A stretch of 64,000 bases of DNA from Zygaena filipendulae (GCA_907165275.2 OU015652.1:10307001-10371000); one strand, 5' to 3'. Positions 1-12,304 are shown, numbered from the stretch's first letter. Translations and numbers: made by a program. Notes: generated from the sequence alone by a model not told the origin.

Positions 1-309
1 ATCGCTTTCAACTGACAGCTGGATACGGCAGAAACTCAAGTTTTTTTTTTATGTCATAGGGGGCATACTTACTGGCCAGTAGCACCTCTAATGGTTGATT
101 TATGTAAAATAAAATTCATTCATTTTTCTTTAGCTAATTCCTATTTTTATTTTGACTTTCCTTGCATTCGTAATGAAAAGCACAGTGTTATCCTCGGGAG
201 AAAGACTTATTTAGTCCCTCGATCTATTGGCGCTCTCGCTACGCTCGGGCTCGCGGCAATCTCGGGACTAAATAAGTTACTTTCACCCCTAGGATAACAA
301 TGTACTATT
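1..309 (+). repeat. Dispersed repeat family A, partial copy
   Basis: The segment from AGCTAATTCCTATTTTTATT to GGATAACAATGTACTA matches the 3' half of the copies at 10277-10844 (same strand) and 31267-31820 (inverted). The first bases (ATCGCTTTCAACTGACAG) match an inner part of those copies, so this copy is rearranged or deleted in its middle. It keeps a palindrome around 205-275 (CTTATTTAGTCCCTCG against CGGGACTAAATAAG) that the other two have largely lost. No coding capacity; probably a non-autonomous element. Confidence 0.75.
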
Positions 310-574
310 ATCGGGTTGAAAGTTGAAACCCAAGCACCGGGCTTAAAATTAATTGATCATGAGAACAAAAAATAATTATTATACACATTTAAAGTAATAT
401 TAAGAATTATATGTTTTCCGTGCTTAACTTCTGAGTGTCCGCGGAAATGGAATTAAAGTATAATATGAGTAATCCATACATTATGACCTTTTTTCTATCC
501 CTGACAACGATGTATGCAACATTTCATAATATTCGGTTGAGTAATTATACGTACTACGTGAAAAGTTAAAGTTA

Positions 575-863
575 CTTTGGCACCCGCGTTAGTTTCGCAG
601 ATCCCGCGGGTATTCCAAGATAAAAGTATTATTCTGTACCTACCCTTGACAACGTGTAGGTAGCATGCAAAATTTAATATTGTTTCTTCCACATTAATTT
701 CGCAATTCCCGCGGGGATTCCGGGATAAAGTAGCCTATGTCCTTTTCTGTACCCCTGACAACGTGTACATGCGAAATTTCGTGGTGAATCGGTTGAGCCG
801 TTTAGCCGTGAAAGGGTAACAAGCAAACAAACTCACTTTCGCATTTATAATATTAGTAAGGAT
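575..863 (-). mobile_element. Lep1-type Helitron fragment, two modules
   Basis: On the - strand this starts in the conserved ATCCTTACTAATATTATAAA terminus (844-863). The body module (GGGATAAA..., TGTCCTTTTCTGTACCCCTG) is present twice, around 590-660 and 700-790, as in the copy at 51371-51835. The hairpin end is degraded. Confidence 0.55.
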
Positions 864-1052
864 TAGTATAGAGTCATAGCTTAGTGGATCTCTTACTGAG
901 ATTTTTTAAACACACTAGCAATTTTAGGCGACATTTGGTATATAGGTACCTACGTACGTAATATCGAGTCATATTATGTGCTTTGAAAACCACACGACCT
1001 TTGCTGAAAAATCGCTAAAAAGTCCAAGATAACAAGTATCGTTTATACATTT

Positions 1053-1288
1053 GGACTCAGATAAGCAATAACATGTTAACCCACAAAATTAAGTTATTGA
1101 TACAGAACAATTTATTGAGAGTTAGAAAACCTTTTTTAATTATGCGTTTACCTTATTACATTTTTTAAATATGTAACAAAATGTTGAACATAAAAAAATG
1201 TTGACACAAAATGGCGCTATCATTTTAAAACACGATTTATTCAAAAGTTTTCCAGTGTGGGTTAACACACTATTGCTTATCTACGTCC
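1053..1288. mobile_element. MITE family C, copy 1
   Basis: 236-bp element with imperfect inverted repeats of about 32 bp: GGACTCAGATAAGCAATAAC at the left, CTATTGCTTATCTACGTCC at the right. A 4-bp direct repeat ATTT flanks it (1049-1052 and 1289-1292). The same structure recurs at 3664, 25755 and 22336. The superfamily is not assigned; a 4-bp duplication would suit Sola-like elements. Confidence 0.8.
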
Positions 1289-1839
1289 ATTTTATAAACG
1301 TGCGGTATCCATTCTATACGTATAGGTAGGTACTCTATAATACGTCTTTGGTGCGGAATAAGCAAAGATCACAATTTCCCATGCCTGCCTACCTATAACG
1401 CGTATTATAGCCGCTGAGGGAAATGTCGCTTGATCGAACCTTGTATTATTAGGACTGTAGTACGTGATTCGGGATTGAGTTAACGATTCGCATTGTGTGG
1501 TTTATTGGATTAAATCAGTATTTCGAACTCACGTCTCGACAATCATGTGTTGGATCTACAACTGTATGTAATACTACGTGTCTGTCCACCCCAAAAATCT
1601 ATCTCTACACTAATATCGATGATCCGTACGTATACAATCCCATATCTAAAAAAAGTAAAATCAAGAAATTTTTAACTCTATTTCATTGTTAGAATGCAAA
1701 AATTTGATGAATTTGACATTTTCAGATATACAGAATTGCACGTTGGTAGGTACTATCGATATTACAAAGAGTTAAGGTTTTTTTTTTGTAAGTTTATAAG
1801 TATGCCTATTTGATGTTATAAGAAGTAACTTAGGCTACT

Positions 1840-1890
1840 TTTATTTGGAATTCCCAAACTCGCGTTGGTGAAACCTCGGGGCACAGCTAG
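1840..1890 (+). mobile_element. Helitron 3'-end fragment
   Basis: Short remnant ending GGTGAAACCTCGGGGCACAG then CTAG, the conserved 3' terminus of the Lep1-type copies in this window. The rest of the element is not recognisable. Confidence 0.45.
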
Positions 1891-2258
1891 TTAAATACAT
1901 ATTATACATATTATGTTATTTTACTTGTTGGCGGTTAACCTAAAAATATACAGAGAGCTAAAGCAACATAAAGTTTTGATTCAACCGGAAAACGTATTTT
2001 GGCGCTGATTCAAAATCGTACTTATTGCTGCTGTGTGCTTATTTGGCTTCTGAACTAGGTTCAATGTATAATGTACATGGCAATATATACGTAAACATAT
2101 AGGTAACGGAATATAAATACAATATACTTGGTAATATTGTCTTCAAGTAGAGTTGGCTTGAGCTTAGACGTTCATTGTACGCTCTATAGACGCTTTATAG
2201 TACATAGTCTCAGTTGTACAGCTTACTACTGGCTAAGCGACGATCTTGTCCCAGTTCC

Positions 2259-2728
2259 TTTTTAGGGTTCCATACCCAAAGGGTAAAACAGAACCCTATT
2301 ACTTACTAAGACTTCGATGTCCGTCCGTCCGTCCATCTGTCTGTCACCAGGCTGTATCTTATGAACCGTGACAGTTAGACAGTTGGAATTTTTTCAGATG
2401 ATGTTTTTCTGTTGCCGCTATAACAACAAATATATACTATATAAATATAGAATAAAATTAATATTTGAAGGGGTATACAACAAACGTGATTTTTTTTGCT
2501 TGTTTTTGTTCGATATTGATAATGGCAACAGGTGGACGCTTGAAATGTTGACAGAATATTTAGTTATGTACTTATTCACTTTAAAAAGAAATAATTAAAC
2601 TAAAATAAAACAAAAAACATTTAAGGGGGGTTCCCATACAACAGACATGATTTGTTTGCCGTTTTTATAGACAATGGTACGGAACCCTTCGTGCGCGAGT
2701 CCGACTCACACTTGGCTGGCTTTTTTCA
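2259..2728 (+). repeat. Common lepidopteran dispersed repeat (GGGTTCC...GGAACCC)
   Basis: It opens with TTTTTAGGGTTCCATACCCA, contains a (GTCC)n stretch and CACCAGGCTGTATCTTATGA, and closes with GTACGGAACCCTTCGTGCGC followed by TCCGACTCACACTTGGC. I recognise this module as a widespread repeat of lepidopteran genomes (recall, not a search). A decayed piece of the same family lies at about 15595-15735. The 76-codon ORF inside has no recognisable domain and is not called as a gene. Confidence 0.6.
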
Positions 2729-3659
2729 TACCTATCTATACTAGCTGTTCTTCTCTACCTTCAAAATTCTTTCGGGACCTGTTTGTTCTGGAATAATAAA
2801 TATAATAATAATACGTATTGTTATAATAATAATATTACTATTTAATAATATTGTTATCAATGAAAGTTAGATATCAACTTGGTAATTATGATATGATGAA
2901 AACTACATCAAAATCCGTTGCGTATAGTGAACTTATTTCCTAAGTGGACACGTAGACGCGGATATCGATCGAAATTATTTAATACGATAACGTTACTGGT
3001 TAACTATACTTACTCTTTTATGAACGCTGTTAAGAACTATATTTTTAGTATTATAAGTGAAGCTGGTATTAAATAAAAAAAATAATAAAAATAACAAACG
3101 AATATGGAAGCACAAATATTATATTATTGGTTTTTAACTTTTTATGAAAACTGTTTTTATATTGATTCGTTGGAATCATATCTCACCAAAACAATGTAGG
3201 TAGGTACCTAATCTAATTGAGATTGAATAAAAGTTGTTATGAAAAATTCTATCTATCAGTATTGGAAAAAAAAACTTTGCTATAATTTATAGAAATAACA
3301 TTTTTTTCCTTGTATAGACCTACCTACCGTTTAAAGCATACGAATTTGTGAAAAAAAAAAAAACATTGTTCAATGTTTAGTCTGGCGTATTATATTTCAA
3401 CATAATTTCGTATAAGAACTCTAATAATGTAGCACAAGGTACTCTTTATAACATTAGCTATTTGCCTGCGAAAGTCGATCCAACCGTTTCGGGGATTACC
3501 CGGACCAAACAGAACCACCGACAGACCGACCGACAGACAGACAGAAACTTTAAGAATTATAGTTTTTAATATACTTTTACATATATTTAGTTTAAAGCTG
3601 TTATTTTTACATTAATTTGAAATTTATTTATAAATACACACGGAAATAACCACGGGAAC
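2729..3659. other. AT-rich intergenic, nothing recognised
   Basis: Runs of A/T, an imperfect (AATAAT)n patch near 2805-2850 and a CAGACAGACAG tail near 3530. The tail is typical of the 3' side of degenerate Helitron-like copies. No supported coding region. Confidence 0.5.
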
Positions 3660-3663
3660 AACT

Positions 3664-3897
3664 GGACGCAGATAAGCAATAACATGTTAACCCACAAAAT
3701 TAAGTTATTGATTCAGAACGATTTATTGAGAGTTAGGGAGAGTTTTTAATTATGTGTTTACCTTATTACATTGCTGAAGTATGTAGCTAAATATTGAACA
3801 TAAAAAATGTTGACACAAATGGCGCTCCTACTTTTAAAACACGATTTAATCAAAATTTCTCCAGTGTGGGTTAACACACTATTGCTTATCTATGTCC
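3664..3897. mobile_element. MITE family C, copy 2
   Basis: 234-bp element in the same orientation as copy 1. Left terminus GGACGCAGATAAGCAATAAC, right terminus CTATTGCTTATCTATGTCC. The flanking 4-bp direct repeat is AACT (3660-3663 and 3898-3901), different from the ATTT of copy 1, which supports a genuine target-site duplication. Confidence 0.8.
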
Positions 3898-4239
3898 AAC
3901 TATTAGACACTATAAAACATGCCACACCGGGAAATTGAGGTGCTTAAATAAAATACGAGTAGACCAATAAAATTAATATCCACCCTCCCGCTGATAAATA
4001 CTTATCTAGCGACGGGCTATGGCGACGGGCCCATAAAACGATTATTACACCTACTACTTTCGCTTATGTACTACTTTACCCTTTGTCATTGGCGGCCCCA
4101 TGAAAATGTTATTAAATACTGCCCTGTTACTACTCCTACTCTATGTAGACCTCTGTGTTTCCGGTGCCACCAGGTTCTATTAAATAAGTAGATCCTTAAT
4201 TTTTTTTTTATTTAGTACCTACTACAGCTGTTTCCCGCG

Positions 4240-4505
4240 GTTTGGGCATGATGACTAAATTTTAATTTTTAGTCCGTCTTGTAGATTAATAAAAAAAAAT
4301 GAAAACGTATTTTTCCTTTTTTAACGTAATCAAAAAAATAACAGCGATACAATGAGTTGAAATTCCGTGTGACGTCACACCTATAGGTACACTTTATACT
4401 TAGTTATGACGTCGCGACCTTTAATGCGTTTTATCTAAGTATTTTTTAAATAATTCGAAAAAGCAAAAAATACATGTCTATTATTTCAATCTTAATCATT
4501 CCAAC
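4240..4505 (+). repeat. Dispersed repeat F, copy 1
   Basis: Shares GGGCATG.TGACTAA, GTCCGTCTTGTAGATTA, ACGTAATCAAAAA, GAGTTGAAATT and GCGTTTTATCT with 9905-10180, in the same order and orientation. Noncoding and unclassified. Confidence 0.6.
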
Positions 4506-4924
4506 GTTGGGTAGATAGATACAGTTTTTTAAATGTTAGATTTGTTTTCTTTATGAAAATGAATTACGCTAATTTTAATGTATTTGCTCTCAATGTCGAT
4601 GTACTAGTTTAAGATACACCTACTGTCAACTATATCAGGAGGAAATCTAGCACTTACCAGTTACCAAGTCTTACTATTCCTTATTTTATACAAACTCTAC
4701 TTATGTGTATATATAGGTATGGAAGTTCAAGTGGTGTTTGAGTAGAGATTGTAGCAGTTAAGTAAGCAGTTAAGCTTAGCGGAGTTAATAATTAATTTAG
4801 AAATTAATAACTACATCATATCAACTCAGAGTCGAACCTCAAAATTAGAAACATAAAAGTTGGATTTTATGTTCCCATTATCATGTCGGTAAGCAATAAG
4901 AAAACTTTTTAAATTATTTTAAAT

Positions 4925-5065
4925 GCGCATGTAAGTTTGTTTTTTTTTGTTACGCTTTCACTCCTTAACTATTTAACCGATCAGGGGCACAGAAAAGGAC
5001 ATAGATTACTTTTTATTCCAGAACTCCTGCGGGAACACTGAAATTTAAGCGGGTGCAACTACGGG
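4925..5065 (+). mobile_element. Degenerate Helitron-like copy
   Basis: Has the body order of the + oriented copies: TTACGCTTTCACTCCTTAAC, then GATCAGGGGCACAGAAAAGG, then a TTTTTATTCCAGAACTCC module. It lacks clear termini. Confidence 0.45.
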
Positions 5066-5334
5066 CTTGTTCTATACAAATACCTACCAAAAAATTAAGT
5101 TGAGTTAACAAGTTGAAATAAAGTGAATCGTCAAAATAAGTAATGATAATTAATCACTAATTAGGGTATTTATAAGTAGAAAAAAGGAAAATTCCTGCAT
5201 CGATTTTTTTTAATTTAACAGTTATGTAGTCTTAAGTTGGTAAAAATGACTTATGCGGTGTTGTTAGCGGGACTATAATATGTGATTTTGTATTTACCCT
5301 GAATCAGAATGTTCATTATAAGTATATAGTAGTT

Positions 5335-5490
5335 TAGCTGTTCTCCGCGGTCTCACCCGTGTTAATATCGGAGCCGCGACTTTAATTTACCTTTTGTCCT
5401 TTTCTGTACCGTAGAGCCGTTAAAGCGTGAAAGCGTATCAACAAACAAACAAACAAAGAAAGTCACATTTGCATTTAATACTTAGTAATA
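5335..5490 (-). mobile_element. Lep1-type Helitron copy
   Basis: The - strand 3' hairpin end is seen as AGCTGTTCTCCGCGGTCTCA on the + strand. The copy runs to a degraded CATTTAATACTTAGTAATAA terminus. The middle is shortened compared with the 28739 copy. Confidence 0.6.
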
Positions 5491-5972
5491 AATACTAATT
5501 ATAATAGTAGTATATACGCGTTTAAAAAATAATATATTGTTGTTAGTAGGTAATATTGAGTATATGTACTTATATGTATAATTTATCTAATATCTTTTAC
5601 ATGACACGGGTGTGACCTTGTAACTGTAACTTTATTGACGTCAAAAGAGCCACATTATGGGTCAAATTTGAATAAATGGTTTGACTTTGAATTCGTAAAC
5701 ATTGCAGTTTTTCATACAGTTAACCAAGTGATAACGTTTAAAACAGTATATTGTATTTTAATAGGTAGTTATTATGGTATGACTAAACTTCTAAATTGTG
5801 AGTCAAGCTTGCCAGTTATTGATCGGTGGTTGTTTTTTTGCCCGTCGATAAGCAAGCTGTGTGGCGCGCGATACCTACCTACCTACTGCATAAGCACTGA
5901 AAATCACTAACTGAAAACAGGAAAAGTTTGTTCATGACTTTTTTCTACTATCAACAGGACAAAAAACGGGTT

Positions 5973-5974
<2 letters not shown>

Positions 5975-6032
<58 letters not shown>
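5975..6032. repeat. (TA)29 microsatellite
   Basis: 58 uninterrupted bases of TA dinucleotide, followed by a decayed (TACA/TATA) stretch to about 6050. Confidence 0.95.
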
Positions 6033-6034
<2 letters not shown>

Positions 6035-6186
6035 AATATACATATACATATAGCGTTATTCAGAATATTAATTGCACACCCTACCGTGATGTTCACAGTT
6101 GTTGAAGTTTCTTTTTTTTAGTTCAATGGAAAACTAATTTGAAAGTTGGTATTTTTTTTAATTCTTATAATATACATTGTTATCTA

Positions 6187-6639
6187 TACCTACTAATATT
6201 ATAAAGAGCTAAAGTTTGTGAGTTTGTGAATTGTGTTTGTGACGTTGCATTGTCACAAACTCACAATTCACCTCTCTGGATCTACTGAACCGATTTTGAA
6301 AATTCTTTCACTTTTAGTAAGCTGCAGTGATCCTGAGTGACATAGGGTACTTTTTATGCCGGAATTCCCGCGGGAACTCTGGCTTTTGTGAGTTTTTGAG
6401 GTTGTAGGGGTAATCTCTGGATCTACCGATTTTGAAAATTATTTCACTTATAAGAAGCTACAGTGATCCTGAGTGACATAAGGTACTTTTTATCCCGAAC
6501 TTTGTGAGGTTGTAATTTCTGGATCTACTAAACCGATTTTGAAAATTCTTTCATACGAAGCTAGGAAGGTCCTTTTTATTATGGGATTCCCGCAGGAACT
6601 CCGAAATTACCGAGGGCGAAACCGCAGGGGACAGATAGT
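6187..6639 (+). mobile_element. Long Helitron-like copy with repeated internal modules
   Basis: Starts TACCTACTAATATTATAAAG and ends at a CCGAGGG...CCGCAGGGGACAGATAG terminus. The module 'GGATCTAC..ACCGATTTTGAAAATT' occurs three times (about 6278, 6418, 6521), so the copy is about twice the length of single-module copies such as 19181-19396. A hairpin formed by GTGAATTGTGTTTGTGACG and its complement lies at 6225-6265. Confidence 0.6.
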
Positions 6640-7727
6640 GTTTAAAAAATAAATAGTGTAGTTTGAATTTGTAACTTTTAACAGCTTAAAAAATACAATA
6701 GATATTACATACAATACAATAGATATTACAATAGATATCTATAAGATATTTTTATACCACATTAAATTACCAATTTTTTGAAAAATACACATCACACTGT
6801 GTTGTGTCATTATATTCGCTAACTTCTCGTCCAATCACACTTCTGCATATCCTCGCACTGTCACACTTAATTTGCATTGTTATCGTTCTTTTTAAACGTA
6901 TGTATTTGAACATAAAACTCATTCTTACCTCATATATTATTCTACACTTCGTTTACCCTCCACTTCGCCTTTCTTCTTTTTATCGCCTACTTGTTATTCC
7001 GTTTCAAATAAAAACAGATAGCGTAATTACAGACTTCATAACCCATTTTTATTGTTGAGTGCATTTTATTGTTTTTAACATTAACGTTAATATTTTGTGG
7101 AATAAAACTTGTGAGCATCGAAAATTAATATTATAGATCCCATTCCTTCGATTAACCTATTTTTTCAGATTTTAATAATCTAAAGATTTTAAACCTTACT
7201 AAGCAGCATAAATCTTATAAACCTTATAAAGCGCTTTCCGCTATTTCTGTTTCTATTAATTTTCTTAAACAGTACGACCACATATCTAATGCGATTTTCA
7301 CTGTCATTGCTTGAAAAAAGGAAGGTTTATCATGAAATGGAGTTCCGACGTAGATAATCGCAATATTGGCAAGGGTGGAACCGAAGAGCAGCTAGTGTTA
7401 CTTATAATAAAACTTTCCGGTGTCTATAGGTACATTGAAGAAATAGTAGAGTTTACTCTGAGGTAGAGACAACGCAATATAACCACTTTTACTGTTTTTT
7501 CCTATTTCTACGTTTTTATATAGTTTGTGCATATGTAAGCACTTCAAGTAAAAACAAGGACAAATGGATACAAATAAAACCTAGCATGTAGGTAAATTAA
7601 TGTTTGAGATATTTTATTCCGGTACAATAAAGAGATCTCCTGGAAGGGCTGGAAATTCCAAAACAAACCGCGAGCACTTTATTGGCCAGTAGCTAGCATG
7701 GTGCATAAATAATTATACTTGTTTCAG
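6640..7727. other. AT-rich sequence upstream of the visible Ras exon
   Basis: Presumed intron or 5' flank of the GTPase gene; the acceptor at 7721-7727 shows that an exon lies further upstream. A degenerate Helitron 3' end occurs near 7320-7396, ending AGCAGCTAGT. I could not place the upstream coding exon; the 84-codon ORF at 6804-7058 has no recognisable features. Confidence 0.45.
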
Positions 7728-8160
7728 GACCGAAAGGACAGAAGACAACGTATCCAGCAGCGGCAACCTCACAAACAATGCCGTCCGACATAAAATAGTA
7801 GTCCTGGGTGCCGCGAAAGTAGGAAAATCCTCGCTCATATCACAATTCCTCTACAATACATTCTCTACGAAATACAAGAGGACGGTTGAGGAGATGCATC
7901 ACGGTGACTTCAACGTATCTGGAGTGAGGCTCACCCTGGACATTCTGGATACGTCGGGAGCATACGAATTCCCCGCAATGCGGACGCTATCAATGCAGTC
8001 CGCGGATGCATTTATTCTAGTGTATGACATAACAGATGCTAACAGCTTCTCTGAAGTGAGAGCGCTCAGGGATCAAATCCACGAGATTAAAGAGAGCACG
8101 GCCGTCCCCATAGTTGTGGTGGGCAATAAAGTGGACTTAGCTGAAACCGGGGCGAGACAG
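7728..8160 (+). CDS. Ras-family small GTPase, internal exon with G1-G4 boxes
   Basis: Encodes most of the GTPase fold of a membrane-bound, GTP-switched signalling protein. The exon is bounded by acceptor TTGTTTCAG (ending 7727) and donor CAG|GTGAGC (8160/8161). It is open for 144 codons plus one leading base, and has no in-frame start before the P-loop, so an upstream exon exists. Visible residues: G1 P-loop GAAKVGKS (27-34), switch I Thr at 52, G3 DTSG (74-77) and G4 NKVD (133-136). In classical Ras G3 reads DTAGQ; here the Gln61 position is Ala, and the Gly12/Gly13 positions are Ala/Lys. These are known marks of the Rhes/Dexras/Ras-dva-like branch, whose members are expected to hydrolyse GTP slowly. 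The subfamily is my inference from motif style. It joins in phase 0 to 16367-16687. Confidence 0.93.
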
Positions 8161-9069
8161 GTGAGCGATAAAATCGGGCCCCAGTTTTGCCGTGGCTTCT
8201 TTATTGTCACTGTAAATTATTATGACACTCAACTTTAATGTTTCCTTCCCCAAGCGGTTAGTACTTCGGAAATCATGGCGGCCGTTATGATAAGTTACGG
8301 TTCCTTTTATTGTTTATCAATTTTTTTTCTTTATTACAATTATGTATTATATGTATACCACGTTTGCTTGGTTTCCACGACACAAGCTTATAGCTTAGTG
8401 TGGGATCATGTAGATCTGTGTTGTGAAGTGGATTATTATTATCCTTATTATCATATAATAACTATGATATTAAAAATACAATATCATAATATGACATGGT
8501 TAAAATTTTTATTAAATAAAAAACGGAAAAGTTGCTACATGATCAGTGAAATCAGAGATATATTTTTCTAAATGTAGCCAACTGGATAAAACAGGAATCC
8601 TTGTAATTTCGTCATGTTTGTCCTTCTGCAAATTGAGTATGTCATAAGTAGCCTCAACCACTTTGGTCGAAGACTACTGGCAATATACTTATAGATGAAA
8701 TTTCACGGGTGGAGTGTTTTATGGAAATTGTATTACAATGGTATGAAATTAGAAAAATATAGGGGTAACACTACATAAATATACCTAACTATACGATCAT
8801 AAAAAAATGCAGTACTTGTGGGGTATAAACAATGATAGTGACGTTTCAAACTAATTTTTATTTTGATTTTAATTATTAATTTGTTTTAAATTCCAAATAA
8901 AAAAAAAATTAAAAAGAAAATGTGACAAAAACGGCCTCTTTTGGCAGTTTTCGATAAAAAAAAATTATAATATATATATATATTGCAAAATATAAAAAAT
9001 TATATTATACTGTATAATTATTATCAAGCATTCACCCTATTCCACTATGGGTATATCGATTTAGTTATA
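8161..9069 (+). other. Start of the 8.2-kb Ras intron
   Basis: Begins GTGAGCGATAAA; the reading frame simply runs on to a stop at 8236-8238, as expected for intron read-through. At about 8404-8440 a segment (AGATCTGTGTTGTGAAGTGG then ATTATTATTAT) recurs inverted at about 43979-44015, so it belongs to an unclassified repeat. The remainder is AT-rich without recognised features. Confidence 0.7.
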
Positions 9070-9205
9070 ACTACTCGACCCCCACGGTTTCGGTCCACAC
9101 GTTATTTTCGGAGTTTCCGTGGGAATTCCGGGTTCAAAAATACTTTATGTCACTCAGGAATACTGTAGCTTGCTAAAAGTGAAAGAATGTTTAAAATCAG
9201 TTAAA
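9070..9205 (-). mobile_element. Helitron-like fragment in the Ras intron
   Basis: Contains CGACCCCCACGGTTTCGGTC, TTTCCGTGGGAATTCCGGGT and TATGTCACTCAGGAATACTG, matching the copy at 51371. It stops inside the AAAATCAGTT module and has no terminal TAATATTAGTA. Confidence 0.5.
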
Positions 9206-9904
9206 GCAAATAGATGAAACATCTCAGAAGATATGAATTTTTATAGCGGGGGGCGTTACTTTCATGACACCTTAAATAGTTAAGTGAAGTTTTACTGTGT
9301 CACACTATAGTTAAACAAGAAAGCGTTAAAAGCAAAGGGAGATGTGGATGAGTGTGACACCTCACAGGTCCCTCGGGACTTGTTACGACTGGAGCCCACG
9401 TTCCGTAAACAACACTGTCTGAGACAAACACTGGTATTGTTTGTTCAAATGTAATAAATATACTGTATGTTCATAACGAACGTTTTCACGGTGGAATGAT
9501 GGCGAAAGTCGTTTTTTTGTTTCGATCTTTTGTTGTTTTACATACAATCATTAAGTGTTAAACAAGTAAAATAGGTATAATAGAAATAAATGACGGGAAA
9601 CATTTAATATGTAAGTGAAATAATTATGTGTAATCCGAATTGGCCTCAATCAACTTCTTTTCCGAGTTAAGACACATATGTATAAGGATACATACAAAGA
9701 GTCAAATTAGATGTTGCTTTAATTTTGTCATTAGTGTTTTTAATCATAATAATAAATAAAATTATTTTGCTAAATGCATTCGTAAAAAATCAATGGCCAA
9801 ATGACATTTATTTTTATTTTTTTTTTATTTTCTTTTTTTCAACATTAACATTGAGCAGATAGAGGGATACACATTACATAGAGCTTCAAACAACTTTTTA
9901 GATG

Positions 9905-10180
9905 TAATGGGCATGTTGACTAATTTTTATTTTTTCCGTCCGTCTTGTAGATTATTAAAAAGTATTGGACACATAATTTTTCTTTTTTTACGTAATCAAA
10001 AAATAACGGCGATATATTGAGTTGAAATTTCGCGTGACGTTACTATTCTGACAGTTTGGCGGTTTTAGCGGTTAGTAACGTCACGACCCCTTCACCCTAA
10101 ACTTTAATGCGCTTTATCTCAGTATATTTTAATTTATTCGTAAAAGCAAAAAATACGTGTCAATTGTTTTTTATTTTCCA
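9905..10180 (+). repeat. Dispersed repeat F, copy 2
   Basis: Partner of 4240-4505, collinear over about 260 bp with many substitutions. Noncoding. It lies in the Ras intron immediately before family A copy 10277-10844. Confidence 0.6.
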
Positions 10181-10276
10181 ACTGATGGACTAATTAGAAT
10201 TTTGAGTTTCAAAAGTAGTCCACATCCCCATTTGTACAAACCTGTACCTAAGTGAAGTACCGGGGCTGTAATATTA

Positions 10277-10844
10277 TTTTTCATTACTCATACTCGGAAA
10301 GTAGGTCTGAAGTTGCCTGAGAAGCGGGTTGAAAGTAACCCTTTTCAGCCCTAGGGAGAATCGCTTTCAACTGACAACTGTCAAATTATTAAAAAAAAAC
10401 TAGGTCTATTTTCACATTTCTATTGAACCATGTTTCAACTTTCTATACAGCCAGCGCGATGTAAAATTGAAATAACGTAAAGTTTAAGTAGGTATAAATT
10501 AAAATAAAATTCACTCACTTTTTCTTAAGCTAATTCCTATTTATATTTTTTTATTTTCTTTAATTAATACTTAATAATTAAAGAAAATATTTTTTTTAGG
10601 TCGCCACTATGTAAATAAAAAATACTGGCTGAATAGCTAGCCGGCCAAAGAAAAAGAAATAGGTGGGAAAGTGTCAAGCGACTATCCGATCTTCACTCAT
10701 TTTATCTTTAGCTAATTCCTATTTTTATTTTGACTTTCCTTGCATTCGTAATGAAAAGCACAGTGTTACCCTCGGGAGAAAGACTTATTTAGTCCCTCGA
10801 TCTAATAAGTTACTTTCACCCCTAGGATAACAATGTACTATTTT
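10277..10844 (+). mobile_element. Dispersed repeat family A, full copy
   Basis: 568 bp from TTTTCATTACTCATACTCGG to AACAATGTACTATTTT. Nearly identical, in inverted orientation, to 31267-31820 over its whole length, including the central GGTCGCCAC.ATGTAAATAA and GCTAGCCGGCCAAAGAAAAA segments. The ends fall at the same bases in both copies, which defines a mobile unit. No ORF. I see no convincing inverted repeats at the ends or target duplication, so the class is open. Confidence 0.8.
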
Positions 10845-11110
10845 TATGTTTCGCTGTCGATTAAAGTGGCAATGAATAGATAATTTTAATTTTCACCGAA
10901 AGCCGGAAATTAAGTACTGTGCCAATCGATTTTTCCCTGAAATCTTTTATGGCCGTTAATATTTTCAATTACGCTGAAAGAGATAATCTTTGAGTAGACC
11001 GATATCATCTGTGGATTAATTTTGATTGATTATTTTAGTCATCATAATCTTTTTTTTGGAGAAAATGTTGTACTTTAATAAAACTCATCATAGAGAACAG
11101 AGGCCTCTAA

Positions 11111-12304
11111 TAGTAGATTATACACCAAGGGGATAAAGCACTGTTTTATGTCACGGGCGCTACATTGAATCCTGAACATAACGAAGGACTCCAAATTTAA
11201 CTCCCGAGCGCAGCGAGGGTGTTATAAGTTAATTCCCGACCAAAGGGAGGGAATTAAGATTGAGTCCTGAGTGCAGTGAGGGATTCAAGCGCCCAAGAAA
11301 AAAACAGTTTTATCCCTGTGGTGTATACTCTACTTTTCTCACATAATGCGAGACAATAAAAAACCAGGCTTAGTAGATCCTATATAGCCACTTCTTTCAG
11401 CTGGCGTGGCCTACTCGATTTGACAAACAAATGAAGTTCGTCTCACTGCGAATCTAGTGGGCCACGGCTTCGGTCTTCGAAAATCGAGTTGGCCGCGCCC
11501 GCTGAGAACACATTCTGTTTAGCGAAATGAGACGTTATGGACATAGCAATAAGAATTATGAAAGTGAAAATCACATTATTGACCAGCGGGTTATAATGAA
11601 ATTCAATAGAACATTATAACCCGGCTAAAGCCAAGAGATATAATGTCTTGCTTTCGGTAAGGTTTACATGACATATAATTCGGCATTGTCGAGCATGTGG
11701 TGTGAAATAGTAGATTATACACCAAGGGGATAAAGCACTGTTTTATGTCACGGGCGCTACATTGAATCCTGAACATAACGAAGGACTCCAAATTTAACTC
11801 CCGAGCGGAGCGAGGGTGTTATAAGTTAATTCCCGACCAAAGGGAGGGAATTAAGATTGAGTCCTGAGTGCAGTGAGGGATTCAAGCGCCCAAGAAAAAA
11901 ACAGTTTTATCCCTGTGGTGTATACTCTACTTTTCTCACATAATGCGAGACAATAAAAAACCAGGCTTAGTAGATCCTATATAGCCACTTCTTTCAGCTG
12001 GAGTGGCCTACTCGATTTGACAAACAAATGAAGTTCGTCTCACTGCGAATCTAGTGGGCCACGGCTTCGGTCTTCGAAAATCGAGTTGGCCGCGCCCGCT
12101 GAGAACACATTCTGTTTAGCGAAATGAGACGTTATGGACATAGCAATAAGAATTATGAAAGTGAAAATCACATTATTGACCAGCGGGTTATAATGAAATT
12201 CAATAGAACATTATAACCCGGCTAAAGCCAAGAGATATAATGTCTTGCTTTCGGTAAGGTTTACATGACATATAATTCGGCATTGTCGAGCATGTGGTGT
12301 GAAA
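11111..12304. repeat. 597-bp unit in direct tandem duplication
   Basis: Unit 1 is 11111-11707 and unit 2 is 11708-12304; both begin TAGTAGATTATACACCAAGG and end GCATGTGGTGTGAAA. I noticed only two differences (GAGCGCAGCG/GAGCGGAGCG and CTGGCGTGG/CTGGAGTGG). Each unit contains a foldback: the first 60 bases pair with a segment about 170 bases later (GCGCCCAAGAAA...GGTGTATACTCTACTTTTC). A second hairpin GGGTTATAATG/CATTATAACCC lies near the end. No ORF. The high identity means a recent duplication or an assembly artefact. Confidence 0.9.

Noticed and set aside
5635..5910. 91-codon + strand ORF
   Set aside because: No recognised domain, AT-rich codon use and no splice or regulatory support.
8275..8571. 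98-codon ORF just after the Ras exon
   Set aside because: It lies in the intron, is Tyr/Ile-rich from AT-rich DNA and includes a repeat segment also found near 44 kb.
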